Below are positions 39,722 to 48,101 of a stretch of 64,000 bases of DNA, one piece after another. The notes beneath the pieces were generated by a model, which saw only the letters and a list, made by a program, of their open reading frames with translations, searched no databases and was not told the origin of the DNA. Source of the stretch: an uncultured Olsenella sp. (GTDB lineage: Bacteria; Actinomycetota; Coriobacteriia; Coriobacteriales; Atopobiaceae). Position 1 is the stretch's first letter. Each line of letters begins with the position of its first letter. The translations under genes were made by a program, and so were the position numbers. The DNA is taken from NCBI GenBank assembly GCA_934660915.1, contig CAKUIF010000001.1, positions 124,001 through 188,000 on the forward strand. The letters run 5' to 3'.

Positions 39722-40359
39722 TACCAGACGTCCTCGTCGTCTTCCTCGATGGTGCCCGGGCCCTCGACGTACCAGATGCCGCCGGTGAGCTCGTCGCCCA
39801 GGTCGGCGCCGAAGGGCAGCGGCTCATAGTCGTCCTCGGGCTCCTCCCAGACGTCGTTCTTGCCGCCCTCGAGGGCGTACTGGACGTCGGCGGAGGACTC
39901 GCCGCGGGCGGCGAGGTCCTCGTGGGCCTTTGCGACGACGTCGACGCCGGCCTCGAGGTCGTCGGCGACGCGGCCGAGCAGGCCGTTGATGAACTTCGAG
40001 GACTCATCGGTACCGTAGCACTTGGCGAGGCGCACGACCTCGTCGATGGCGACGGGAACGTCGACCTCGGGGACGAAGATCATCTCGTAGAGCGAGAGGC
40101 GAAGCAGATTTCGGTCAACGGCGGGCATGCGGTTGATCGCCCAGCTCTCGGAGCGGGTCGCGATAATGGCGTCGAGGTCGTGGCGGACTCCGTCGCAGCC
40201 CACCGCGAGCTCGCGCGCGAAGTCGCGAAGCGGGCCGTTGTCGAGGGCAAACTCGCCATCAAGGACCTCAGGCACGGTGCGCCCGGACGCCTCGGCCTGG
40301 AACATGAGTTGCAGCGCCTGGCTGCGGGCGCGGGTACGCCCTCCGAATCGAACTGCCAC
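39721..40359 (-). CDS. nusB: Transcription antitermination factor NusB with acidic tail
   Basis: This 212-residue protein has the NusB helical fold (RTRARSQALQLMFQAEASGR, then WAINRMPAVDRNLLRLSLYE and DVPVAIDEVVRLAKCYGTDE followed by SSKFINGLLGRV). It binds boxA RNA with NusE to suppress termination in rRNA operons. Residues after about 160 form an acidic tail that most NusB lack (VWEEPEDDYEPLPFGADLGD). It overlaps xseB by one base and follows the Asp23 gene. Confidence 0.92.
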   Translation of the reverse strand: MAVRFGGRTRARSQALQLMFQAEASGRTVPEVLDGEFALDNGPLRDFARELAVGCDGVRHDLDAIIATRSESWAINRMPAVDRNLLRLSLYEMIFVPEVDVPVAIDEVVRLAKCYGTDESSKFINGLLGRVADDLEAGVDVVAKAHEDLAARGESSADVQYALEGGKNDVWEEPEDDYEPLPFGADLGDELTGGIWYVEGPGTIEEDDEDVW

Positions 40360-40360
40360 C

Positions 40361-40723
40361 TTACTCCTTCGGGAAAACGAGGCTGTCGATGCAGACGTCG
40401 ACGCCGTCGACGGCGACGCCCATCTGCTCGGTCACGGCATCGGCGACCGCCTCGCGGACGTCGTCCGCAAGCTTGGTGAAGGGATAGCCGTAGAAGACGG
40501 CGAGGTGCACGACCACGTGCAGGGCGTCGCCCTCGACATACGACTCGACCGCGGCCTCCGGAGAGACGGTGCGGCTCGTGAACACGGAGATGAGGCTCGA
40601 CGCAATGTCGTTGCCGCCCACGGAGGCGACGCCGTCGACGCGCTTGGCGGCGAGGCTCACGATGGTCGAGACGACGCTCTTTGAGATGCCGATACCAGAG
40701 ACGTTAAGCTCGCTCTCTGCCAT
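40361..40723 (-). CDS. Asp23/Gls24-family envelope stress protein
   Basis: This 120-residue protein shows the Asp23/Gls24 pattern: IVSLAAKRVDGVASVGG, a VESYVEGDALHVVVHLAVFY strand segment and VREAVADAVTEQMGVAVDGV. In Gram-positives the family sits under the membrane and is linked to cell-envelope homeostasis. It lies one base upstream of nusB and follows efp, the usual actinobacterial order. Confidence 0.9.
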   Translation of the reverse strand: MAESELNVSGIGISKSVVSTIVSLAAKRVDGVASVGGNDIASSLISVFTSRTVSPEAAVESYVEGDALHVVVHLAVFYGYPFTKLADDVREAVADAVTEQMGVAVDGVDVCIDSLVFPKE

Positions 40724-40740
40724 GGAACCCTCCTCGTTGG

Positions 40741-40767
40741 AAAAGCCGCCCCGGCGTGCGCCGGGGC
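40741..40767 (-). terminator. Hairpin terminator after efp
   Basis: GCCCCGGC (40748-40755) pairs with GCCGGGGC (40760-40767), loop GTGC, followed on the minus strand by GGCTTTT. It may reduce read-through from efp into the Asp23/nusB string. Confidence 0.8.
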
Positions 40768-40788
40768 CTGCGGTTGATGTGCTGAAGA

Positions 40789-41355
40789 CTAGACGCGGGA
40801 GACGAACTTGCCCTCGCGGGTGTCGATCTTGATGACCTCGCCCTCGTTGAGGTACAGCGGAACCTGCACCACGGCGCCGGTCTCGATGGTGGCCGGCTTG
40901 CTGCCGCCCTGGACGGTGTCGCCCTTGAAGCCCGGATCGGTCTCGGTGATGGTGGCCTCGATGAACATCGGGGGCTGGACGGTAAGGAGGTCCTCGTCAG
41001 CGTACATGAGCAGGCAGGTGTCGTTCTCCTTGAACCACTTGGCGTTGTCGCCGATGAACTCCTCGGGCACGGGGATCTGGTCGTAGGTCTCCATGTCCAT
41101 GAAGTAATAGTGGTTGCCGTCGTTGTAGAGGTACTGCATCTCCTTGGTGGTGAGCATCACGGAGTCGAACTTGGAGCCGGCGTTGCAGGTCTGGTCGCTG
41201 ATGACGCGGCCGGAACGGAGGTCCTTGAGCTTATAGCGAACGAAAGCGCCGCCCTTGCCCGGCTTGACGTGCTGGAACTCGACGAGGGTGTAGATCTTAT
41301 CCTTGATCTTGAGGCCCATGCCGTTCTTGAACTCGGCGGTGCTGATCTGCTGCAT
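40789..41355 (-). CDS. efp: Translation elongation factor P
   Basis: This 188-residue protein relieves ribosome stalling at proline stretches. The modified-lysine loop is HVKPGKGGAFVRYK, with the lysine at position 34. The three KOW/OB domains follow to the C-terminal GEVIKIDTREGKFVSRV. The ATG at 41355 was chosen because residues before it do not match the family. It has a purine-rich tract upstream. Confidence 0.97.
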   Translation of the reverse strand: MQQISTAEFKNGMGLKIKDKIYTLVEFQHVKPGKGGAFVRYKLKDLRSGRVISDQTCNAGSKFDSVMLTTKEMQYLYNDGNHYYFMDMETYDQIPVPEEFIGDNAKWFKENDTCLLMYADEDLLTVQPPMFIEATITETDPGFKGDTVQGGSKPATIETGAVVQVPLYLNEGEVIKIDTREGKFVSRV

Positions 41356-41428
41356 CGAAAGACTCTCTTTCCTTTGTTGCCCCGGCGGGCAGGTTGCATA
41401 CATCTGGAGAATTATAGCACCAGGCGGG

Positions 41429-41803
41429 CTAGCGGCCCAGATGCGACAGACTCCGCACACCGGCCTTCATAACATCGAGAACGTTGGGGCTCTTCTGCAG
41501 CCTGTCCTCGGGCACATAGCCGCGCATGGCGCGCAGCGTCGCCTTGTTGTCGCGCGTGCTGAAGGTGTAGTGGCCGTTCTTCTTTGTAAAGATGGCGAAG
41601 CGGGCGATCTTCTTGCCAAAGAGGACCTCGGCGGCGACGTAGTCGACCTCGTCCCAGGGGATCTGGATGAAGTCCTCGGGGTTCTTCTCGTTGTAAAACT
41701 CGAACGCGACGTCACCGATCATGACGTCGCCGTAGGTGGCGAGCCCCATCATCGAGGTGGCCTTCTCGGTGTACTCGACCTTGGTGTTCTGTGATTGGGC
41801 CAT
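41429..41803 (-). CDS. DUF956-family protein of the mannose PTS operon
   Basis: This 124-residue protein (start ATG 41803 after AGGAGG) has the DUF956/ManO pattern with SMMGLATYGDVMIGDVAFEF, then IQIPWDEVDYVAAEVLFGKK and RFAIFTKKNGHYTFSTRDNK. It is the last gene of a mannose-type PTS operon, as in Firmicutes, where it is co-transcribed with EIID. It is thought to regulate the transporter. Confidence 0.9.
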   Translation of the reverse strand: MAQSQNTKVEYTEKATSMMGLATYGDVMIGDVAFEFYNEKNPEDFIQIPWDEVDYVAAEVLFGKKIARFAIFTKKNGHYTFSTRDNKATLRAMRGYVPEDRLQKSPNVLDVMKAGVRSLSHLGR

Positions 41804-41837
41804 GCGCTGGCCTCCTGTCTGGGTTGCTTGAAAAGAA

Positions 41838-41867
41838 GGGCCGCTCCCCCGTAAGGGAAGCGGCCCC
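41838..41867 (-). promoter_or_regulatory. Hairpin between EIID and DUF956 genes
   Basis: GGGCCGCT..CCC pairs with GGG.AGCGGCCC around GTAA, with a T-rich exit (cttcttttc) on the minus strand. It may attenuate the DUF956 gene or stabilise the upstream message. Confidence 0.6.
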
Positions 41868-41892
41868 GTGAAGTCGCTTGAGCGACTACATC

Positions 41893-42813
41893 CTACATGA
41901 AGCCGACGAGGCGGCCGATGATGCCCACGGCAAAGAGGGCCAGGATGATGACGATCGGGCTGACCTTCTTCTTGAGCAGCTGGCAAACCAGGAGCGTCAG
42001 GCACACGGCGGCGAGGCCGGGGATGAGCTGGTCGAGGTTGCCCTGGAGCGTGGTGGTCTTGACCTGGTCGAGCGCGGTCGCGCCGATGGAGGAGTACTGG
42101 GTCAGGGCCAGCTTGACGCCCTCGGCGCCGGCGGGCAGGTTGGCCCAGTCGATGTAGGCGCCCTCAGACTGCGTGATCTGCGAGACGACCGGGGTGAACG
42201 AGATGGACACCCAGCGCTCGACGAGCGAGCCGATGATGAACATGCCGAGGATGGAGGCGCCCTCGGTGACCTTGCCCATCAGGCCGCCGGACAGGTCGTT
42301 GGCGATGGAGGAGCCCACCTTGTAGCCGAACTCCTGGGTGTACCACAGGAAGGCGACGCGGATGACGTTCCACAGGATGAAGAAGAGCAGCGGGCCGACG
42401 ATGTTGCCGGAGAGTGCCATGGAGGCGCCCAGCGCGCCGAGGATCGGGCGAAGGGTGAACCAGAAGACCGGGTCGCCGACGCCGGCGAGCGGGCCCATCA
42501 TGCCGACTTTGACGCCCTGGATGGCGACGTCGTCGACGGGAGCGCCGTTGGCGCGCTCCTCCTCAAGGGCAAGCGTGACGCCGATGACGGGAGCGGACAC
42601 GTACGGGTGCGTGTTGTAGAACTCAAGGTGGCGCTTAAGCGCGGCGGCCTGATCCTCTTTGTTCGGATAGAGCTTCTTGATCGCGGGGATCATCGAGAAG
42701 CACCAGCCGCCGTTCTGCATACGCTCGTAGTTCCAAGAACCCTGGAGGAACTGGTGGCGGAAGCACACCGCCTGACGATCCTTCTTTGAAAGAGTGACCT
42801 TGTTCTCTGCCAT
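41893..42813 (-). CDS. manZ: Mannose-family PTS enzyme IID
   Basis: This 306-residue membrane subunit has the EIID pattern: FLQGSWNYERMQNGGWCFSM near the N-terminus, then VKVGMMGPLAGVGDPVFWF and LGASMALSGNIVGPLLFF. With EIIC it forms the sugar channel. The ATG at 42813 has GGAGGGGAG about eight bases upstream. It follows the EIIC gene by 16 bases. Confidence 0.93.
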   Translation of the reverse strand: MAENKVTLSKKDRQAVCFRHQFLQGSWNYERMQNGGWCFSMIPAIKKLYPNKEDQAAALKRHLEFYNTHPYVSAPVIGVTLALEEERANGAPVDDVAIQGVKVGMMGPLAGVGDPVFWFTLRPILGALGASMALSGNIVGPLLFFILWNVIRVAFLWYTQEFGYKVGSSIANDLSGGLMGKVTEGASILGMFIIGSLVERWVSISFTPVVSQITQSEGAYIDWANLPAGAEGVKLALTQYSSIGATALDQVKTTTLQGNLDQLIPGLAAVCLTLLVCQLLKKKVSPIVIILALFAVGIIGRLVGFM

Positions 42814-42829
42814 GTTAATCACTCCCCTC

Positions 42830-43642
42830 CTACTCGTAGTCGTTCAGGATGTCGCCGAGCGGGTCGCCGGAGCCGGCGGAGCCGCCGCCCTGCTTGGCCA
42901 TGTCCTTGAGGCCAAGGTAGATAAGAGCGAGCGAGATGCCGATGACGCCGAGGGCGATGAGGGTGAGCTCGGAGAGGGCGGCGAGGACGAAGCCGAGCGC
43001 GAAGAACGGCCAGGTCTCCTTGGTGGCCATCATGTTGATGACCATGGCGTAGCCGACGGACGCGACCATGCCGCCGCCGACAGCCATGCCGCCGGAGAGC
43101 CATGCGGGCATGGCGTTGAGGGCGGAGGTGACGGCCTCAGAGGGGATGAAGCACAGGCACGCGGCCGGAATGGCGATGCGGACGCCCTGCATCAGGATGG
43201 CGATGACCTGCCAGCGCTCGATGCCGGCGAAGTCGCCGTTCTCGGCGGAGGCGTCCATGATGTGCACGATGCCGGTGGCCAGCGTACGGCAGATCATGGT
43301 GAGGAACAGGCCGGCGACGGACAGCGGGATGGCCAGCGCGATGGCGGTGTTGATCGCGTTCGTCGGGTCGGTGGTGCCGTCGAGGCCCTTGACCATGAGG
43401 ATGGCCGAGGCGACGGAGGCAAGCGCCGCGTCGGGGGCGATGGCGGCGCCGACGTTCGCCCAGCCGAGGGCGATCATCTGGAGCGAGCCGCCGAGGATGA
43501 TGCCCTCGGTGAGGTGGCCGCTGACCAGGCCGATCAGCGTGCAGGCCACCAGCGGCTGGTGGAACTGAAACTCGTCAAGGACGCCTTCCATGCCTGCAAG
43601 CAAGGCGACGATGACGATGAGCAGAATCGTGATAGGGTTCAT
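42830..43642 (-). CDS. manY: Mannose-family PTS enzyme IIC
   Basis: This 270-residue membrane protein has the EIIC family features: ALLAGMEGVLDEFQFHQPLV at the N-terminus and LVSGHLTEGIILGGSLQMIA, typical of the sugar-binding subunit. It lies between EIIAB and EIID in the normal order. The likely substrate is mannose, glucose or an amino sugar. Confidence 0.93.
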   Translation of the reverse strand: MNPITILLIVIVALLAGMEGVLDEFQFHQPLVACTLIGLVSGHLTEGIILGGSLQMIALGWANVGAAIAPDAALASVASAILMVKGLDGTTDPTNAINTAIALAIPLSVAGLFLTMICRTLATGIVHIMDASAENGDFAGIERWQVIAILMQGVRIAIPAACLCFIPSEAVTSALNAMPAWLSGGMAVGGGMVASVGYAMVINMMATKETWPFFALGFVLAALSELTLIALGVIGISLALIYLGLKDMAKQGGGSAGSGDPLGDILNDYE

Positions 43643-43658
43643 AACCCATCCTCCTTAC

Positions 43659-44651
43659 TTACTGAGCGGCCAGCTCGGACTTGGCCTTCTTGAGCATCTC
43701 GTCGACATCCTTGGACGCGTCGGCCGGGACCTTGCGGGCCTCGAGCTTGACGCCCTTGGCCTTGATGGCCTCGATGGTCTTCACGTCGTCGTCGCCCATG
43801 GCGATGGCGTCGGTGACGACGACCTTGCCGACGGAGTGAGCCATGGAGCCGATGTTGGCCTCCTTGATGTCCACGCCGCCCTCGATGCACTTGAGCAGGT
43901 CCTGCGGGGTCTCAAAGAGCAGGAACACCTTCGTGGCACCGAAGCGCGGGTCGCGGGAGACCTCGATCATCTTGGAGATCGGCACGACGTTGGCGGGGAC
44001 TCCCGGAGGCGCGGCCTGCTCGATCATGGTCTTGCGGAGCTGATCGTGCGCGACGCCGTCGGAGACGACGATGATGCGGTCGGGCGCGATCTGCTTGGTC
44101 CAGGCCGTGGCGACCTGGCCGTGGAGCAGACGCGTGTCGATGCGCACCGCGGCGATCTTGATGTGCCCGTCGCCGAGCACCGTCCCCTCGGGGATGGCGC
44201 CCTGCTTGACCGGTGCCGGCGCCGCGACAGGCGCCGCGTCGGCGGGGGCGAGGGACTCCGGCTTCACGCAGACGCCGGACTTGGCCTCGGGGTAGATCGC
44301 CTTGGCGACCTCGGCGGCCGTGCCGCCGCCCATGCGCTCCCCGTAGGCGGAGATGACCATCGGCAGGTTCATGCCGCCGACGGCGACCCAGTTCTCGTGA
44401 CCCGGCTCGTCGAGCAGGAGCGAGATCTGGTTCCAGGGGGTTCCACCCTGGAGGTCGACCAGGAAGAGGACCTGGTCCTTCTCCTCAAAGCCGTCAACGG
44501 CTTCGAGAATCTTTGCCCTGAGGTCGTCTGGCCCCATCTCGGGCATGAGCGTCACTGCGGCGACATCCTGCTGGGGGCCGAAGATCATCTGGCCGGACAT
44601 CTTGATGCCCTCGGAGAACGTCCCGTGACTGGCTAGAACAATGCTAACCAC
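43659..44651 (-). CDS. manX: Mannose-family PTS enzyme IIAB
   Basis: This 330-residue protein fuses EIIA and EIIB. It begins at a GTG (44651) six bases after GGGAGG. EIIA has the phosphorylated His in LASHGTFSEG (about residue 9) and DLQGGTPWN. A Pro/Ala-rich linker of some 20 residues joins it to EIIB, whose active His is in RIDTRLLHGQVATAW. HPr passes phosphate through both to the sugar. First gene of the four-gene operon; a TACAAT -10 box stands at 44763-44758. Confidence 0.93.
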   Translation of the reverse strand: MVSIVLASHGTFSEGIKMSGQMIFGPQQDVAAVTLMPEMGPDDLRAKILEAVDGFEEKDQVLFLVDLQGGTPWNQISLLLDEPGHENWVAVGGMNLPMVISAYGERMGGGTAAEVAKAIYPEAKSGVCVKPESLAPADAAPVAAPAPVKQGAIPEGTVLGDGHIKIAAVRIDTRLLHGQVATAWTKQIAPDRIIVVSDGVAHDQLRKTMIEQAAPPGVPANVVPISKMIEVSRDPRFGATKVFLLFETPQDLLKCIEGGVDIKEANIGSMAHSVGKVVVTDAIAMGDDDVKTIEAIKAKGVKLEARKVPADASKDVDEMLKKAKSELAAQ

Positions 44652-44834
44652 CGCATACCTCCCTTTCTGTTGCGGACCCAATACGTACAGTTACGAACAG
44701 CGGGGAGGTCTGGAGTACTTCACGAATCCTTCGCTCCCGCTCCATAACACGTTCATCATTGTAGCGGTTTTGTCGAGAAGTGCGGTCAGGAATCCGTAAG
44801 TTGTTTGAACGACCTGCCTTTCTGCCTTAAGAAA

Positions 44835-44874
44835 AGACACTCGCCGACGAATTGCTACCGTTCAGCGAGTGTCT
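44835..44874 (-). terminator. Terminator of the M24 peptidase gene
   Basis: AGACACTCGC (44835-44844) pairs with GCGAGTGTCT (44865-44874). On the minus strand the stem runs into TTTTCTT. It separates the peptidase string from the PTS operon promoter. Confidence 0.8.
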
Positions 44875-44923
44875 AAGAAATCATTTGGAAATACGTGCTG
44901 GGCCGTCTAAGCCGAAGCTCCTC

Positions 44924-46048
44924 TTAGCAGGGGATGCAGACCAGCTCGTGCGTCGAGGCGGTGAAGGGCACAAAGCCGTCGGCGGTCATGAGGCCGAAGT
45001 CCTCGAGGCGGACACCGAAGTTGCCCGGCAGGTAGATGCCCGGCTCGATCGTGACGACGGAGCCCTCGGGCACGGGGCGGTTCCAGCGGCGGTTGAAGTT
45101 CGGGTTCTCGTGGATCTGGATGCCCACGCCGTGGCCGAGGCCGTGCTTGAAGTAGTCGCCGTAGCCCGCGTCGCCGATGACCTTCTCGGCGAGCGCCATG
45201 ATGTCGGTGCCGATGCAGCCTGGCTTCGCGGCGGCGGCACAGGCCTCGTGGGCCTCGCGCACGACGTCGTAGACGCGGCGCTGCTCCTCGGTGGGCTCGC
45301 CCACGCACACGGTGCGGGTCATGTCGGAGTGGTAGTCGTGGTAGCCGGCGCCGTAGTCCATGACGATCATGTCGCCCTTCTTGACCACGTACTGGCCGGG
45401 CTGGGCGTGCGGGTTCGCGCCGTTGGGGCCGGCGGCGATGATGGAGCCGAACGAGAGGGCGTCGGCGCCGTTGTTGAACATGAAGTTCTCGAGCTCGACG
45501 CGGATCTGCTGCTCGGTGAGACCCGGCTTGATGAAGCCGCAGATGTGGTCGAAGGCGGCGTCGGTGATTGTCTGCGCGTGGCGCATGAGCTCGACCTCCT
45601 CCGCGTCCTTGATCATGCGCAGGTCGCAGATGTCGTCGTGCAGGCGCGGGGTCAGGCAGGCGATGGATGCGGCGTTGCACTCGTGGAGGAAGGCGTCGAA
45701 GAAGGCGAGGTCGCAGGTGTCCTCGACGGCGACCACGCGGCTTCTGGTCTGCGCGGCGCGGGCGGCGGCCCAGGCGGCGGGGGTCGTCATGTCCTCGTCG
45801 ATCTGCCAGGGGGTGTCGGCGCCGAGGCGCTCACGGAAGGTGTTGAAGTAGCGCGAGTCGGTGTGGAGCCACTGGCCCTCGGTGGTAATGAAGGCGGTGT
45901 GGGCGACCTCGTCGTCGAAGGTGCGCTCGGCGCCGGTAAGCCAGCGAAGGTCGGGGTTGTTGCGGAGGATCACGGCGTCGTAGCCTCGGTCGGCCATGAG
46001 CTCGCGGAGACGGGCGACGCGCCCGGCGCATGCAGCGGCATCTGCCAT
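44924..46048 (-). CDS. M24-family Xaa-Pro aminopeptidase
   Basis: This 374-residue pita-bread-fold metallopeptidase has the two metal Asp residues in VMDYGAGYHDYHSDMTR, the His in HGLGHGVGIQIHENP and Glu residues in TIEPGIYLPG and RLEDFGLMTADG. The N-terminal 125 residues are the creatinase-like domain. It removes residues before proline from peptides. In many actinobacteria this gene lies between aroB and efp, and it lies next to the AroB-like gene here. Confidence 0.92.
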   Translation of the reverse strand: MADAAACAGRVARLRELMADRGYDAVILRNNPDLRWLTGAERTFDDEVAHTAFITTEGQWLHTDSRYFNTFRERLGADTPWQIDEDMTTPAAWAAARAAQTRSRVVAVEDTCDLAFFDAFLHECNAASIACLTPRLHDDICDLRMIKDAEEVELMRHAQTITDAAFDHICGFIKPGLTEQQIRVELENFMFNNGADALSFGSIIAAGPNGANPHAQPGQYVVKKGDMIVMDYGAGYHDYHSDMTRTVCVGEPTEEQRRVYDVVREAHEACAAAAKPGCIGTDIMALAEKVIGDAGYGDYFKHGLGHGVGIQIHENPNFNRRWNRPVPEGSVVTIEPGIYLPGNFGVRLEDFGLMTADGFVPFTASTHELVCIPC

Positions 46049-46132
46049 TGTTTGGTTCCTTTCTTCTTGCTGCCTAAGCAGCCGTTTTAGATAGCTGGTC
46101 TTCGCGGGCCGCAGCCCACGGACGTCGAGGCC

Positions 46133-47341
46133 CTAGCGAGAAGCGCACCAGGCGAGCACGTGCTCGGTCAAGGTCTCGGTCTCGACGGCGGTCAGGCGCA
46201 CGCGGCCGAGGGCGCGGGGCAGCGCGAGCATGAAGCGGTTCGTGCGGGCAAAGCGCTCCCGCTGGATCGCGGCGACGAGCGCGTCTGCGTCGACGGCGGA
46301 CGCGACGGTCCCCAGGCCCAGGCGCTCGAGCAGCTCGTCTTGGGTGAACATGTCGTCGATCGAGAGGTTCTCCCCCGCCACCGAGAGACGCGCGGCGAAG
46401 CGCATCGCGTCGGCAAGAAGGGCGGACTCGGGCTCGCCCGCGCCCAGCACGGCGCGCAGGGCGCGGCGAAGGGTCTGGCCGTACTCGGCGGACTGGCGGA
46501 TGGCGACCGAGGAGGACGAGACGACCTTGCCCCTGCTGCGGATGCACTCGGTGAGCGCGCCCACGAGAGCGCACTTATCGCCGGCGGCGACCTCGTCGGC
46601 GGCGTCCCAAAGCTTGCCGACGGCCTTGTCGGAGTCGGCCATCGCCGCCGCGACCATCATGGCGCGGGCGAACAGCACGTCCTCCTCGGTGCTATTGGCA
46701 AGAAGGACGTCGAGGTCGCAGATCTCGAAGCGCGCGGTGCCGTCGAGGACGACCATGCGGGGGCTGCCCGCGACGTCAAGGCCGCGCGGGGTCACGGCGG
46801 CGGTGATCGCGGAGGCGAGGTCGAGCGGGACCTCGGCGATCATGACCTGGCCGCACCAGTGGGCGCAGGCGGCGCCGGCGAGCGAGAGCGCGCCCTCGTG
46901 GCCGACGGCGACGACGAGGTCGTCGGAGGTGATCCCAGCCTCGGCGAGGCCGGCGAAGACTTTCTCGATAGACGAGAACGCATGCGCCTCGTCGCCCGCC
47001 GGGAGGTCGAAGACGTGCACCTGGAAGCCCTGGTCGGTAAGGCCGCGGCGCAGCGTCTCGACGAGGTCGGCAGGCGAGCCGGGCTCGACCGCGAGCGCAC
47101 AGGCGCGGGGACGGCCGATGGCCGACGAGATGTCGTGCGCGATGTTGTCGACGATGCCGGCGCCCACGCGAAGATCCATCGAGGAGCCGCGCAGGGTGAC
47201 CCATTGGCGCTTGGTGGGCACCTCGATGACGACGGGCTCGGGTTCGGGTTCGGGTTCGGACTGGGGCGCTGCCGCGGCGAGGTTCTCCTCAGGCTCCGCG
47301 GCCAGCGGCTGATTAGCCGCGTCGGTGGTCTCTTCGCTCAT
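46133..47341 (-). CDS. Degenerate 3-dehydroquinate synthase-like protein
   Basis: This 402-residue protein is similar to AroB in layout: a VEPGSPADLVETLRRGLTDQ nucleotide-binding half, then VPLDLASAITAAVTPRGLDV where AroB has its PTTLLA...GGKT segment. Key residues look lost. The AroB glycine-rich VGGGVVGDLAG block appears as VGHEGALSLAG, and the metal His block GHTxGHAxE appears as GQTLRRALR. The N-terminal 40 residues have Glu-Pro repeats. It overlaps aroK by 4 bases. Either it is a divergent synthase or a non-catalytic relative; I favour the latter. Confidence 0.75.
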   Translation of the reverse strand: MSEETTDAANQPLAAEPEENLAAAAPQSEPEPEPEPVVIEVPTKRQWVTLRGSSMDLRVGAGIVDNIAHDISSAIGRPRACALAVEPGSPADLVETLRRGLTDQGFQVHVFDLPAGDEAHAFSSIEKVFAGLAEAGITSDDLVVAVGHEGALSLAGAACAHWCGQVMIAEVPLDLASAITAAVTPRGLDVAGSPRMVVLDGTARFEICDLDVLLANSTEEDVLFARAMMVAAAMADSDKAVGKLWDAADEVAAGDKCALVGALTECIRSRGKVVSSSSVAIRQSAEYGQTLRRALRAVLGAGEPESALLADAMRFAARLSVAGENLSIDDMFTQDELLERLGLGTVASAVDADALVAAIQRERFARTNRFMLALPRALGRVRLTAVETETLTEHVLAWCASR

Positions 47342-47886
47342 AGCAGGCCTTTCTCCCAGAGCAGCTGTCCGCTTTCGAGGGCCACCTGCTCAAAGCTCTT
47401 GTTCCTGATGTCGATCCGGATGTCGGCGCTCGCCTCATAGAGGGGGCGCCTGTGGCGGTAGAGGCGCTCCGCCTGGCGCGCGTCACCGAGGTCGGGACGA
47501 CGCGCGGTGTTCTTGATCTGGCGCATCGAGTCGGCCAGGTCGCCGTCGAGGAACACCACCGTGCCCATCTCGTGCATGAGCTCGATGTTGCGCTCGGTCT
47601 CGACGATTCCCCCGCCGCAACTAACCAGCAGGGACTTCTTTGCAAGAAGGCTCGCGAGGCCGCGCGTCTCGGCGTCCCTGAAAGCCGACTCGCCGTCCTC
47701 AGCGAAAACCCTTGATATGGGTTTACCCAAGATCCGCTCGGCCATGCGGTCGGTGTCCACGCTCGGTCGGTGAAAGAGCGCGCTGAGGTTGCGCGCGAGC
47801 GTCGACTTGCCCGCGCCGAGAAACCCCACGAAAAAGATGTGGTCGCACCCCTCGTGGACGATGTATCTCGGATCCTCTAGAACCAC
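47338..47886 (-). CDS. aroK: Shikimate kinase
   Basis: This 182-residue P-loop kinase phosphorylates shikimate. It has Walker A GFLGAGKST, DTDRMAER (shikimate contact), GESAFRDAET and the CGGGIV motif. It is slightly longer than E. coli AroK (173). It is translationally coupled to the AroB-like gene (ATGA overlap). No other shikimate gene is in the window. Confidence 0.92.
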   Translation of the reverse strand: MVLEDPRYIVHEGCDHIFFVGFLGAGKSTLARNLSALFHRPSVDTDRMAERILGKPISRVFAEDGESAFRDAETRGLASLLAKKSLLVSCGGGIVETERNIELMHEMGTVVFLDGDLADSMRQIKNTARRPDLGDARQAERLYRHRRPLYEASADIRIDIRNKSFEQVALESGQLLWEKGLL

Positions 47887-47969
47887 CGCTACCCCATTCG
47901 CTGTTATCTGGCATCGATTCTACACGCAAGCGGTAACGGGTGCGTTTCGCGAACGCTCACCTGCAAATT

Positions 47970-48099
47970 CAGCCTGTCTGATTTGGCAGTCATTTTTGCC
48001 TGTCTGGATTGAGAAGGCCTGCCATCTCAGCCTGCCTGATTTTGCGAGAAGGACGCTCGCCAAATCAGGCAGGCTGGACTGGCAGGCTGAAAAAGCAGG
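47970..48099. repeat. CAGCCTGTCTGATTT element, locus 4
   Basis: Three left-facing units (47970-47989, 47998-48020 and 48028-48048) are followed by right-facing ones (48056-48075 and near 48081-48099). The third and fourth form a 21-bp stem with one mismatch and a 7-base loop. It fills the gap between yqeG and aroK. Confidence 0.8.
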
Positions 48100-48101
48100 G
48101 G

